Shown: positions 23,614 to 32,731, counted from the first letter of the stretch. The stretch: DNA of 64,000 bases from PALSA-968 sp964387075 (GCA_964387075.1 CAYLVB010000001.1:558001-622000), one strand, 5' to 3'. Numbers and translations are program-made. Notes: generated from the letters alone by a model not told the origin.

Positions 23614-26600
23614 TTATTGTCCGCCTCCGCCGCCTATCGTTCTTCCTCCTCCACCGTCGTTGTTGTTGGGCGTAACAGAAGGAGTGTTTATGCTTCTGGG
23701 TGGGGGTTGCGTATTGGTTGGCTCTACTTTGGTTGGCTGCGTGTTACCGGGCTGCTGCTGACCGGAAGGTCTTCCTCCGCCGCCCTTGTTATCTTCAGGT
23801 TTGGTCTTGGGAGCACCATCACCGGTCTTGGGAGGGCCATCACCCGTCTTAATCCCGCCACCGCCATTATTGGTCTTAGGAGGAGTAGTTGTGTTACCAC
23901 CACCTTTGATATTGTTCAATAAACCCTTAATGGTTCCGCCGCCACCCTGGTTTTGACTTCCATGACCCTGGTTACCCTGGTTCTGTCCATTGTTTCCGTT
24001 GCCATTGTTACCACCATTGTTTCCGTTGCCATTGTTACCACCATTGTTTCCGTTGCCATTGTTACCTCCGTTGTTTCCGTTGCCATTGTTGCCTCCGTTG
24101 TTACCGGTTTGACAAGGGCCCTGGGTATCACCATGCGCCTGGTGCGCCGGCCATGCCGAAGCGGGAATAGTGATCTGCTGCGGATTATTTGGATTGCCCG
24201 GGGGAATGTGGCAAATGGTCATCTGCGTATTCGCGGGTGGCGTATAATTAATATTCACCGACTTGGTACTTGTACCGTACTGGTTGCTGCCGGAGATCAC
24301 GTAGGTATTCATGCCCGATTGCAGCGAGGCGGTGAATGTAAGTTCGTTGGCATTCAAATTAAAGTTAGAAGGAACATTTACTCCGTTACTGGAAACAGTT
24401 ACCTTGGAAGCATCGTAAATATAATTCACGTTAGCTTTTACATTCACACTGGCATTGCTTGTCTGTAAGGGATCACTGGCTGGGTCGATCACTGTGATAG
24501 CCGGTTTCTTGTGTATGCCTCCCATCGTTGTGCCGGTGGTTGGAACAGTTGGAGTAGTAACCCCGATCGGATTATCCGCGGTTACAGTTGAGCTATTAGA
24601 GGTTCTGGTTACATAAACCAGGTTAACACTTTGCGCATCGCTTCCAAATTGGTTCTTTGCCGTAATAGTTACCTGTGTTGTTTCTACCTGTAATACAAGA
24701 TTAACGTTCACGGAGCCGTTCACTTTGCTGAAGCTGAAAGGCACGCCGGCACCGTTCGCAGTCACAGTGATATCCGATTGACCGTTCACATAATAAACCG
24801 TACCGCTCACAGTATTATTTGCATTAAAAGTATTAAAAGGACTCGCTGCCGGTACAGAGATCACAACTTTGGGTGGTTTACCGGGTTTATACTTGATGAC
24901 GGTTGATTTTGTATCTGACCCGAAATGATTGGTCGCTTTCACAACTACGGTATTCGCGCCTTCCTGCAGCTTAGCGGTGAAGTTGAACATCTTGTTGCGG
25001 TTACTGTACGTAAACAAAGTCACCGGCGAGCCATTCAGTGTGATCTGCACTTCGTTGTTATTACTGATGTTCAGGATAGACCCGGAAACATTGAAGTTGT
25101 CAACCTGCAGGTCCAGCGGATTGGTAGCCGGATTGATGATGTTTACAACCGGTGGTTGTCCTTGCGGATTCTGGGTGGTGGTTACCGTGGGCGTGGGTGT
25201 GCTGGTTGGCGTATTAACCGTTACAGTTCCGGTTGGGTTAGAAGAAACCGTATTGGTTGGGATCGTGTTGACAGTTACAGTTCCGGTAGGGTTAGAAGAA
25301 ACCGTATTGGTTGGGATCGTATTGACAGTTACAGTTCCGGTGGGATTAGAAGAAACTGTATTGGTTGGGATCGTGTTGACAGTTACGGTTCCGGTAGGGT
25401 TAGAAGAAACTGTATTGGTTGGGATCGTGTTGACAGTTACAGTTCCGGTAGGGTTAGAAGAAACCGTATTGGTTGGAGTAACCGTTGCGGTTGTATTGGT
25501 AGTAGGCGTTGGTACCTGGTTGATGGTTACTGTACCGGTAGGTATGGTAGATACCGTGTTGGTAGTTGTAACAGTTGGGGTGATGTTGCCACCCGTATTC
25601 AATTGCGGGTTATAGATCACGGTCACCTGGTCGGAGGCTGTGCCGCCATCATTTGTAGCTGTAACAACAAATGTGTTATTGCCAAGTGCAAGGAACGATT
25701 GGAAATTTAACACCCCGTTGGAAGGATTGAACGAGAAGTGCGACAAAGGATAACCGTTGAGCGTAATGCCGATCTGCTGGGAGCTGGTTACGTATTGCAA
25801 TTGCGCGCTTACGCCAACATTATCGTACTGGCTCTTAAAATTTGTATATGGGTAAGTGATATTTACGCGCGGAGGGTTGGGCCTGGGTGTTTGCACCACC
25901 ACCGTATTTGTAGGAACAACCGTGTTGGAGGTTACCTGCGTGTTGGTTGTGGTTACAGTATTGGTGGTATTGGTGTTTGTATAAACGTTTGTATTGGTAT
26001 TGGTGTTGGTGCCGCTATGAGAAGAACCGCTCTTACCATGCATCGTAAAGATCAGGTTAGCGCCGCTATAGTGAATGAAATCGTTCACACAGGCTCCTCC
26101 ATAAGTAAACCCATCCACATAATCGGTTCCCGGGAAAGAAACCTTATGCTCGAATACCAACGCTACGTTCTTACTGAACCTGAATCCTAAACCAACACCG
26201 CAGGAAGGCATGAAACGAATGGTTCCATTGGAACCCGAGCCTTCGGCAAGTGTTTCATAAGAGCCTTTATAGATCCGCGAGAGATCGCTTTCGTTGACCG
26301 GAACTCCTTTTGTAGAACTAAGATCATACAATTTACCCTGTTCATCGCGCGCGTTGATCCAGGTTTTGTACTTACCTATACCCACACCTCCCCAGAAATG
26401 TAAAATGATATGCGTCCTTTGCTCAAAAGCCGGGAAATTGACCTTGAACTCAAGCGCTCCTTCCTGTATAAAGGTCTTGTGGTTAGCGTAGAAATAGCCG
26501 GGAACCGAGTCGTAACGCAAAGTAGAGTCGTACGTGCCGTTCATGGCTTTGTTATCCTTCAGATCATAGGTGGGCGAAGTATTTAACCCGTAGGTCCGTC

Positions 26601-26838
26601 CACCCAGGTAACGGAAGCCCAGCGAAAAACCGATCGGCGCCATACCTCGTTTGTTCAATATCTTTTCGAGGTTAAAACCACCACCTAAACCGGGCGCGGT
26701 CTTTACATCAGAACCTAACCAAATGGCCCCCATATTAAAACCAAGCCTCCAACGGCCCGGGGTCTCTACATAGGTATTCTGCGCTTTTAAAGAGCTTACA
26801 AAAATGAACGCTAAAAGCAGGAGTATGATCTTTTTCAT
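23614..26838 (-). CDS. Large exported protein: outer-membrane barrel-like domain, Ig-like repeats, low-complexity tail
   Basis: 1074 residues from the ATG at 26838, chosen because MKKIILLLLAFIFVSSLKAQ is a clean signal peptide (an upstream ATG adds 11 residues). Residues about 21-270 look like a small outer-membrane barrel (GRWRLGFNMGAIWLGSDVKT; VGLGFRFSKNVALVFEHKVS). An Asn/Thr-rich linker follows, then four Ig-like domains of about 90 residues, each opening like PPVVNIINPATNP and holding an ITLNG-type strand. Between the first two lies a Thr/Val linker with five 18-residue repeats. After the last is a Cys motif, ICHIPPGNP...AHGD...C, seen in other Bacteroidota exported proteins, then Gly/Asn and Gly/Pro-rich disorder. 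No T9SS sorting domain is visible. Function unknown. Confidence 0.8.
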   Translation of the reverse strand: MKKIILLLLAFIFVSSLKAQNTYVETPGRWRLGFNMGAIWLGSDVKTAPGLGGGFNLEKILNKRGMAPIGFSLGFRYLGGRTYGLNTSPTYDLKDNKAMNGTYDSTLRYDSVPGYFYANHKTFIQEGALEFKVNFPAFEQRTHIILHFWGGVGIGKYKTWINARDEQGKLYDLSSTKGVPVNESDLSRIYKGSYETLAEGSGSNGTIRFMPSCGVGLGFRFSKNVALVFEHKVSFPGTDYVDGFTYGGACVNDFIHYSGANLIFTMHGKSGSSHSGTNTNTNTNVYTNTNTTNTVTTTNTQVTSNTVVPTNTVVVQTPRPNPPRVNITYPYTNFKSQYDNVGVSAQLQYVTSSQQIGITLNGYPLSHFSFNPSNGVLNFQSFLALGNNTFVVTATNDGGTASDQVTVIYNPQLNTGGNITPTVTTTNTVSTIPTGTVTINQVPTPTTNTTATVTPTNTVSSNPTGTVTVNTIPTNTVSSNPTGTVTVNTIPTNTVSSNPTGTVTVNTIPTNTVSSNPTGTVTVNTIPTNTVSSNPTGTVTVNTPTSTPTPTVTTTQNPQGQPPVVNIINPATNPLDLQVDNFNVSGSILNISNNNEVQITLNGSPVTLFTYSNRNKMFNFTAKLQEGANTVVVKATNHFGSDTKSTVIKYKPGKPPKVVISVPAASPFNTFNANNTVSGTVYYVNGQSDITVTANGAGVPFSFSKVNGSVNVNLVLQVETTQVTITAKNQFGSDAQSVNLVYVTRTSNSSTVTADNPIGVTTPTVPTTGTTMGGIHKKPAITVIDPASDPLQTSNASVNVKANVNYIYDASKVTVSSNGVNVPSNFNLNANELTFTASLQSGMNTYVISGSNQYGTSTKSVNINYTPPANTQMTICHIPPGNPNNPQQITIPASAWPAHQAHGDTQGPCQTGNNGGNNGNGNNGGNNGNGNNGGNNGNGNNGGNNGNGNNGQNQGNQGHGSQNQGGGGTIKGLLNNIKGGGNTTTPPKTNNGGGGIKTGDGPPKTGDGAPKTKPEDNKGGGGRPSGQQQPGNTQPTKVEPTNTQPPPRSINTPSVTPNNNDGGGGRTIGGGGGQ
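23987..24094. repeat. 27-bp tandem repeat, four copies
   Basis: Four 27-bp units (23987, 24014, 24041, 24068), the first two nearly identical, followed by a partial fifth. They encode 9-residue Asn/Gly units (GNNGGNNGN) on the minus strand. Copy-number change would keep the reading frame. Confidence 0.9.
25211..25480. repeat. 54-bp tandem repeat, five copies
   Basis: Five units of exactly 54 bp start at 25211, 25265, 25319, 25373 and 25427 and differ by only a few bases each. On the minus strand they encode 18-residue units rich in Thr, Val and Asn (TNTVSSNPTGTVTV core). The near-identity suggests recent expansion. Confidence 0.95.
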
Positions 26839-26983
26839 ATAACGGGTTTTAAACGAAAATGCATATTTCATGCCAAGTTAGCTTTTTTTTTCTTTCCAAA
26901 GACATTCCGAGGTTTTAATTCATTGATCGTCCTGTATTTACGTCAATTTACAGAAACACGGGGACTGGCCTATCCTTACCCTT

Positions 26984-29230
26984 TTAAGGCTTTCGTTTGA
27001 ACAAAAAAGTAAGCAGCACCGGTAATAAGAAGATCTCTGAAAGCAGGGCAACGAACAAGGTAATAGCGGTGAGCAAACCAAAAAGATAAATGCTTGCAAA
27101 ATCAGAAGTGATCAGGCTCACAAAGCCACCCAGCAATATCAGTGTGGTTAACAACACTGCCTTGCCCGTCTCAAAATAGGTTCGCCGGAACGCGCTTAAG
27201 GCAGAATTCCCCTGTCTCAGTTCTAACCTGAAACGCGAAATAAAATGGATAGTGTCATCGGTTGCGATGCCAAAAGCTATGGAAAAGAAAATGGCAGTAG
27301 ACGATTTCAGCTCGATGCCAAATATGCCCATCAATCCCGCCATGATCACCAACGGCACCAGGTTAGGTATCAAAAAAACCAACATCATCTTTACAGACCT
27401 ATGCAGAATAAGCGTGAGTAAACCCAGTATCCCTACCCCTGTCAACAAACCCTGCATTGTGTTTGTAATAAGGTTCTTGTTATTTACGTCGATGAGATTG
27501 GCTGTACCGGTCATTGTAAACTGAAGCGCCGTGGTATCCGTATTGCTTTTCACAAAATCAAAAAACGCCGCATCGTAAATGCCGAGCTGCCGGCTGCCCG
27601 CATCGCGCATTTTAGCGGTGAGTCGCGCACGCTTTCCATCGGGCGTAACAATGGCTTTAAGCTGTTTGCTGTGGCGGTTCTTGCGCAGCAGTTTTATATC
27701 GCGGGCCAGGTCCGCGGTATCCGTGGGAAAACCATATACATCATCATAAGCCTCGTTCACGGCGCGCACCAAACCTGCCGGCCCCAATAAAAACCCGGGT
27801 GTATAGGTGGCCTGCACAAAATCTTCCACTTTATCCAATTGACGAATGATCTCAGGGTCCCATATATTCCTGTTCTTATCCACAACCTGCACGGCGATCT
27901 CCAGGGGACGCACTCCGCCATAGTGCTTCTCAAAATAGTACAGGTCCTGCTTCACTTTTTCCTTATCGGGCAGATCTTCCAGGATGGCCTGGTTGGTCTC
28001 CAGGCGTGTCATTCCCCATGCGCAAAGAACAAGTATGGCCACGGTGCCCACAGAGATCATTCTTCCATTCCTTATCACCCAGCCAAAAAGGTTTTGCATC
28101 CTCCGGTCTGCCTTCGAATTCCTTTCCACGCGCTTTTCGTCCTTTTTTGCGGGGAAAAGCACCAGCATCGCAGGCAGGTAAGTATAGGTAAGAATAAAAG
28201 CAACGGTAATTCCTACCGAAGTAAAGATCCCAAAATCACGAATGGGCTTCACACCCGAATAACAGAGCGAAAGAAAACCCGCGACTGTTGAAATAAGCGT
28301 AAGAAAGGTTGGCCCGGCCACTTCTTTGTAGATCATTCTGAAAATATGGTCCTGGTTCTTATGTCGGTTTAGCTCATCCGAATACTTCGTATAAAAATGC
28401 ACCACGTCGCTCATTCCCGCCACAAAGATCATCGAGGGTATCATCACAGCCATAATGTCGATGGAATTACCGGTGACGCCCATGATACCAAAGGTGAATA
28501 GCAGGGAAAGAAAAATGAGCGACAATGGTAGGAACACCGCCCCTACCCGCTTAAACGTGACCCATAGCAAAACGCTGATCAAAACAAAGGAAGACACAAG
28601 AAAAAGCGTGAACTGCTGTTTTAATTTGTCGAGATACACCGCCTGGGCAAAAATGCGGCCCGCAAAATGCGCTTCATCAAAATTCCCGGCCGCAACAATA
28701 CTTTCTATCGCCTTAGCCAGGGAATCGCTTTTTAATTTGGAAATACCATCCTTCGATTTAAGGTAAACGCAGAGCGATCGCCCATCCGCTGCAAAAAAAG
28801 TGTTCTTCCATTGGCGGGAACTATAGATGTAAGTTGAGTCATCGCTGTACAGCCCCGGATCTTCATAGTGAAGCAAGGGTGTTTGCATAAATCCAAGCTC
28901 CTGCAGCGAAACTTTTTTTAAGGTGGTAGGAGAAACAACCTGCTCCACATACCTCGCCTTCTTCAGTTCTTCAGCCGCCTTATGCACACGCGTAAGAAAA
29001 TCTTTTTCAAATATTCCCCGCTTGTTCTCAATGGCCACCAAAATAAACTCATTGTCGAAACCAAACGTTTTGCGGTGCTCCTGGAAAAAAGGCAAAGCGG
29101 GATCGTTGTCAGGGAAGAACTTTTCAAAATCGTAATCAAACTGTAAACGGGAAGCGAAAAAAAAAGCGCCGCAAACCAACACGAGGAGGATCCCCAAAAC
29201 AGTGCGCGGATTTCTGAAACCTGCAGTCAT
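26984..29230 (-). CDS. RND-superfamily (MMPL-type) exporter
   Basis: Inner-membrane transporter of 748 residues with the two-fold RND layout: a first span (PRTVLGILLVLVCGAFFFA), a large periplasmic loop about 35-215, five spans, then a second repeat with loop and spans. Signature segments are GNSIDIMAVMIPSMIFVAGM with DVVHFYTKY in the first half and SSTAIFFSIAFGIATDDTIHF in the second, containing the charged residues expected for proton relay. This single-gene type is thought to export lipids, hopanoids or drugs; no adaptor or outer-membrane channel gene is adjacent. It begins 15 bp after the cold-shock gene on the same strand. Confidence 0.9.
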   Translation of the reverse strand: MTAGFRNPRTVLGILLVLVCGAFFFASRLQFDYDFEKFFPDNDPALPFFQEHRKTFGFDNEFILVAIENKRGIFEKDFLTRVHKAAEELKKARYVEQVVSPTTLKKVSLQELGFMQTPLLHYEDPGLYSDDSTYIYSSRQWKNTFFAADGRSLCVYLKSKDGISKLKSDSLAKAIESIVAAGNFDEAHFAGRIFAQAVYLDKLKQQFTLFLVSSFVLISVLLWVTFKRVGAVFLPLSLIFLSLLFTFGIMGVTGNSIDIMAVMIPSMIFVAGMSDVVHFYTKYSDELNRHKNQDHIFRMIYKEVAGPTFLTLISTVAGFLSLCYSGVKPIRDFGIFTSVGITVAFILTYTYLPAMLVLFPAKKDEKRVERNSKADRRMQNLFGWVIRNGRMISVGTVAILVLCAWGMTRLETNQAILEDLPDKEKVKQDLYYFEKHYGGVRPLEIAVQVVDKNRNIWDPEIIRQLDKVEDFVQATYTPGFLLGPAGLVRAVNEAYDDVYGFPTDTADLARDIKLLRKNRHSKQLKAIVTPDGKRARLTAKMRDAGSRQLGIYDAAFFDFVKSNTDTTALQFTMTGTANLIDVNNKNLITNTMQGLLTGVGILGLLTLILHRSVKMMLVFLIPNLVPLVIMAGLMGIFGIELKSSTAIFFSIAFGIATDDTIHFISRFRLELRQGNSALSAFRRTYFETGKAVLLTTLILLGGFVSLITSDFASIYLFGLLTAITLFVALLSEIFLLPVLLTFLFKRKP

Positions 29231-29245
29231 CAGGCTGGTATTGTA

Positions 29246-29440
29246 TTACTCAATTTTCTTTACTTTAACGGCTTGCGGGCCTTTGGCGGCATCCATCAGC
29301 TCAAAACTGACCCTGTCTCCATCCCTGATCTCGCCTTCAACGTCCTTTACGTGAACATAGTACTCCTTCTTTGTCTCATCATCAACAATAAAACCGAACT
29401 TATTCTTGATGTTAAAAAACTTGACCGATCCTGTACGCAT
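29246..29440 (-). CDS. Cold-shock domain protein (CspA-like)
   Basis: 64-residue single cold-shock domain that binds single-stranded RNA or DNA. MRTGSVKFFNIKNKFGFIVD carries the RNP1 region, with NKFGFI instead of the common KGFGFI; the RNP2 region is EYYVHVKDVEG in place of VFVHFS. The aromatic contact residues are thus partly replaced, as in a divergent group of Bacteroidota cold-shock proteins. It shares a transcript direction and 15-bp spacing with the RND exporter. Confidence 0.85.
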   Translation of the reverse strand: MRTGSVKFFNIKNKFGFIVDDETKKEYYVHVKDVEGEIRDGDRVSFELMDAAKGPQAVKVKKIE

Positions 29441-29502
29441 GCCCCTTTTTGTGAAGTGTTTAAAAATAATAATTTATTATGATATAAAAAGGATTGTTGC
29501 TT

Positions 29503-29534
29503 CTTTTTAACAACCTCTTTCTTTTGTTAAAAAG
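29503..29534. promoter_or_regulatory. 11-bp inverted repeat in the csp / UPF0173 divergent region
   Basis: CTTTTTAACAA (29503-29513) and TTGTTAAAAAG (29524-29534) are exact inverted copies with a 10-bp gap. It lies between two divergent genes, about 65 bp from each, and suits either a dimeric regulator or a structured leader of the cold-shock transcript. Confidence 0.4.
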
Positions 29535-29600
29535 TAACCCTGCCCCCTGTTCTAATTCCCTGTAATTTTAGCAAAATTAAAAAAAGGGTACACGCGGTCA

Positions 29601-30281
29601 ATGAACATTACTTATTACGGTCATTCATGTTTTGGAGTAGAGATAAAGGGCAAGCACCTGCTGTTCGATCCCTTCATTTCGCCCAACGAACTGGCGAAGA
29701 ACGTAAAGGTTGACAGCGTAAAGGCCGACTATATACTGATCAGTCACGGTCACGAGGACCACGTAGCGGATGCGGTGAGTATAGCGAAACGCACGGGCGC
29801 CAAGGTGATCTGCAATTACGAGATATTTGTGTGGCTGGGTAAACAGGGTGTACAAAATGTGCATCCGATGAATACCGGAGGGAAGACCAGGCTTGATTTC
29901 GGGAACGTAAAATGTGTACATGCGGCCCACAGCAGCAGCCTGCCCGATGGGTCTTACGGCGGTAACCCGATGGGTTTTGTGGTTGAAAGTGAAGAAGGCA
30001 ATTTTTACTATGCCGGTGACACCGCCCTTACTTACGACATGAAGCTGATCGGCGATTACAGGAGCATCAATTTCGCGTTCCTGCCCATTGGAGATAATTT
30101 CACGATGGGTGTGGATAACGCCATCATCGCCACCGAGTTCATCAATTGTGATGATATCATAGGCATGCATTACGATACATTTGGCTTCATCAAGATCGAT
30201 CAAAAAGAGGCTTTACGGAAGTTCAGCTCGGCGGGCAGACAACTTACATTAATGGAAATAGGACAAACGATCAGGAAATAG
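29601..30281 (+). CDS. Metallo-beta-lactamase-fold hydrolase (UPF0173)
   Basis: 226-residue predicted metal-dependent hydrolase. The metal site HxHxDH reads ISHGHEDHVADAV; further ligands appear at VKCVHAAHSSS, FYYAGDTALTYDM and IGMHYDTFG. The opening MNITYYGHSCFGVEIKGKHL is the standard UPF0173 N-terminus. Cytoplasmic. The family is widespread, with no settled substrate. No operon partner is evident; the parA gene follows after 126 bp that hold a repeat element. Confidence 0.88.
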   Translation: MNITYYGHSCFGVEIKGKHLLFDPFISPNELAKNVKVDSVKADYILISHGHEDHVADAVSIAKRTGAKVICNYEIFVWLGKQGVQNVHPMNTGGKTRLDFGNVKCVHAAHSSSLPDGSYGGNPMGFVVESEEGNFYYAGDTALTYDMKLIGDYRSINFAFLPIGDNFTMGVDNAIIATEFINCDDIIGMHYDTFGFIKIDQKEALRKFSSAGRQLTLMEIGQTIRK

Positions 30282-30376
30282 GATGCGAATTACGAATGAG
30301 TATATACAAATATTTATAACTGCTTTGAAGGCTACAGCCGATTCGGATATTCGTACCGGGCCCGTAATTCGTATCC
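30281..30376. repeat. Inverted AATTACG-type repeat upstream of parA
   Basis: GGATGCGAATTACG (30281-30294) pairs with CGTAATTCGTATCC (30363-30376), one mismatch. CGAATTA and CGAATGA at 30286-30299 are 7 bp apart. A 12-bp inverted match, GTAATTCGCATC at 31271-31282, lies just before the parB ATG, so copies flank parA. Confidence 0.5.
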
Positions 30377-30407
30377 AAATAAATAGAAATTAACATACAT
30401 AAAAAGA

Positions 30408-31235
30408 ATGGGAAAGATCATTGCAGTAGCAAATCAAAAAGGAGGAGTTGGAAAGACCACTACCGCTATCAACCTGGCCGCCAGCCTGGCCGTACTGGAA
30501 TACAGAACGCTATTGATAGACGCCGACCCGCAGGCTAACTCCACTTCGGGCGTTGGCTTAGACCCCCGACAGGTAAAGATCGGTATTTACGAATGCCTGA
30601 TGGAGGAAAGCAATATTAAAAAGGCAATACTGAAAACAGAAACGCCTAACCTCTCTATCATCGCTTCCGATATCGACCTGGTAGGCGCCGAACTGGAACT
30701 GGTAGACCAAACCAACCGCAACCAAAAACTAAAAAATATTTTAGCCACAATAAAGAACGATTATGATTTTATCATTCTTGATTGTAGCCCTTCGCTGGGT
30801 CTGATCACCCTGAACGCCTTGACCGCCGCCAATTCGATCATCATACCTGTGCAGTGCGAATATTTCGCGTTAGAAGGAATGGGTAAGTTATTGCACACCA
30901 TTAAACTGGTGCAAACGCAAATGAACGAAGACCTGGAGATAGAAGGGATCTTACTGACCATGTACGATGTACGTTTACGCTTGTCGAACCAGGTGGTGGA
31001 AGAAGTAAAATCGCATTTCCAGGATATGGTCTTCAATACCGTGATACACCGCAACACCAAATTAGCGGAAGCGCCCAGTTACGGAAAAACCATTATCATG
31101 TACGACGCGGCAGGTAAGGGTTCTGTGAACTATTTAAATCTCGCCCGGGAGATATTACAAAAGAACGGTCTTACCAAGATCAGCAACGAAGAGCGCTTCA
31201 TTGATGTAGATGAAGACGTTGAGGAACTGGAATAA
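30408..31235 (+). CDS. parA: Chromosome-partitioning ATPase ParA/Soj
   Basis: DNA-binding P-loop ATPase that moves ParB-bound origin regions. 275 residues. Deviant Walker A KGGVGKTTTAINLAASLA with the signature first Lys, Walker A-prime TLLIDADPQANSTSGVG, and Walker B DFIILDCSPSLG are all present. No N-terminal HTH, so it is the chromosomal Soj type. parB follows 47 bp downstream; the pair usually lies near the replication origin in many bacteria, but I see no origin or DnaA-box cluster here. Confidence 0.96.
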   Translation: MGKIIAVANQKGGVGKTTTAINLAASLAVLEYRTLLIDADPQANSTSGVGLDPRQVKIGIYECLMEESNIKKAILKTETPNLSIIASDIDLVGAELELVDQTNRNQKLKNILATIKNDYDFIILDCSPSLGLITLNALTAANSIIIPVQCEYFALEGMGKLLHTIKLVQTQMNEDLEIEGILLTMYDVRLRLSNQVVEEVKSHFQDMVFNTVIHRNTKLAEAPSYGKTIIMYDAAGKGSVNYLNLAREILQKNGLTKISNEERFIDVDEDVEELE

Positions 31236-31282
31236 CAAGATCTACCCATTCGTATATTCGTAAAAAATAAGTAATTCGCATC

Positions 31283-32164
31283 ATGAAAAAATCAGCATTA
31301 GGGCGAGGCCTCGGCGCGCTTCTTGAAAATCCGAAAACAGATGTCACTACCAAACAACAGGGAAGCTCCGCTCCCGTTGCCAACACGGTAAGCACCTTAA
31401 AGATAGCACAGATAGAGACCAATCCTTTTCAGCCCCGCACGCATTTTGATGCAGACGCGCTGAAGGAATTGAGCCTGTCGATCAAAGAACACGGCATCAT
31501 CCAGCCGATCACCGTTCGTAAACTGGGTTATGATAATTACCAGCTTATTTCGGGCGAGCGTCGTTTCCGTGCTTCACAGATGGCGGGATTGACCGAGGTT
31601 CCGGTCTACATCCGCATAGCCAACGATCAAACCATGCTCGAAATGGCTTTGGTGGAGAACATTCAGCGTGAAGACCTCGATGCCATTGAGATTGCCATCT
31701 CCTATAAGCGCCTTATCGAGGAGTGCGACCTTACCCAGGAGGGTTTGGCCGATAAAGTGGCTAAACAGCGTTCTACCATCACCAATTACCTGCGCCTTTT
31801 GAAACTTCCTGCCGAGATACAAAAAGGTATCCGCGACAAGCAAGTGAGCATGGGCCATGCCCGCGCCCTTATCAATATTGACGATGAAGACCTGCAGCTG
31901 GCCATTTATGCCAAGATCGTGGAAGAGAATCTTTCTGTACGCGATGTGGAAAAGCTGGCGCGCGGCGAAAAAGTGGCAACGCCAAAGAAAAAAGTAAAGA
32001 GCATTGTGAACCTGGAAGACAAAAAGATCATTGAGAAATTAAATAAAGTGATGGCCAACCCCGTTATCCTGAAGCGCAGGAAGGACGGAAGCGGTTCTGT
32101 TACCCTGAGTTTCAAAAATGACAGCCAATTCGAAAAAATACTTTCTTATTTTGAGCTTGAGTAG
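31283..32164 (+). CDS. parB: Chromosome-partitioning protein ParB/Spo0J
   Basis: CTP-dependent DNA clamp that loads at parS. 293 residues. The N-terminal CTPase region has NPFQPRTHFD, ELSLSIKEHGIIQPITV and GERRFRASQMAG, then ENIQREDLDAIE; the HTH (LTQEGLADKVAKQRSTITNY) binds parS, and the C-terminal part dimerises. It opens with the common ALGRGLGALLEN. No good parS copy is seen in the window. The end overlaps the DUF5683 gene by up to 47 bp, so the two are probably co-translated. Confidence 0.96.
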   Translation: MKKSALGRGLGALLENPKTDVTTKQQGSSAPVANTVSTLKIAQIETNPFQPRTHFDADALKELSLSIKEHGIIQPITVRKLGYDNYQLISGERRFRASQMAGLTEVPVYIRIANDQTMLEMALVENIQREDLDAIEIAISYKRLIEECDLTQEGLADKVAKQRSTITNYLRLLKLPAEIQKGIRDKQVSMGHARALINIDDEDLQLAIYAKIVEENLSVRDVEKLARGEKVATPKKKVKSIVNLEDKKIIEKLNKVMANPVILKRRKDGSGSVTLSFKNDSQFEKILSYFELE

Positions 32165-32726
32165 GATCTACATACTTACAGCGGTCATTCTTTCTCTTAT
32201 TACCTCTTCTTCCCGTGCCGCGGATCAGCGTATCGTTGCTCCGCGAGATTCTCTGAAAAAAGCCATTAACCGCGATGCCAACAGGGCATCGCTGATGTCG
32301 GCCATCCTGCCCGGAGCCGGGCAGGTCTACAACCGAAAATACTGGAAAGTTCCCGTGATCTACGCCGCGCTGGGCGGAATTGGATATTTCGCGATGGGTT
32401 TCAACAGTGAATACCAGAACTACCATAACGAACTCATCTTTCGCTACGACCATGCCGCCACAGGGCAAATAAACAGTTTCCCTGAATACACAACAGCCAA
32501 CCTCATTACCCTGAAGAATCAATCAAAGAAGTACCGCGATATGTGTTTCATTGGCATGGGCATCTTTTACGTATTGAACGTCATTGACGCGAACGTGGAC
32601 GCGCATCTGAAGAAATTTGATGTGAGCGATAACCTTTCTTTAAGTGTAGTCCCCAGGGCCTTTTACTGCATGCAGGGAAAAAACAACCTTGGAGGAGGAA
32701 TTTCTTTAGCTTTGCATTTTAAATAG
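32118..32726 (+). CDS. DUF5683 exported/membrane protein
   Basis: 202-residue protein of the DUF5683 family, typical of Bacteroidota and usually found between parB and dapB as here. The family core is ANRASLMSAILPGAGQVYNR followed by KYWKVPVIYAALGGIGYFAM and a second hydrophobic segment, CFIGMGIFYVLNVI. A hydrophobic leader (RIYILTAVILSLITSSSRA) precedes it. The ATG at 32118 overlaps parB by 47 bp; TTG codons at 32151 or 32157 would give a shorter, more usual signal peptide and 14- or 8-bp overlap. Function unknown. Confidence 0.85.
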   Translation: MTANSKKYFLILSLSRIYILTAVILSLITSSSRAADQRIVAPRDSLKKAINRDANRASLMSAILPGAGQVYNRKYWKVPVIYAALGGIGYFAMGFNSEYQNYHNELIFRYDHAATGQINSFPEYTTANLITLKNQSKKYRDMCFIGMGIFYVLNVIDANVDAHLKKFDVSDNLSLSVVPRAFYCMQGKNNLGGGISLALHFK

Positions 32727-32731
32727 ATCCT

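Noticed and set aside
24925..25710. Long open frames on the plus strand (up to 261 codons) opposite the large minus-strand gene.
   Set aside because: They exist because the 54-bp tandem repeat keeps stop codons out of the other frames. Their translations are repeat-like Gly/Arg or Val/Thr strings with no signal or domain, while the minus frame has a signal peptide and Ig domains.
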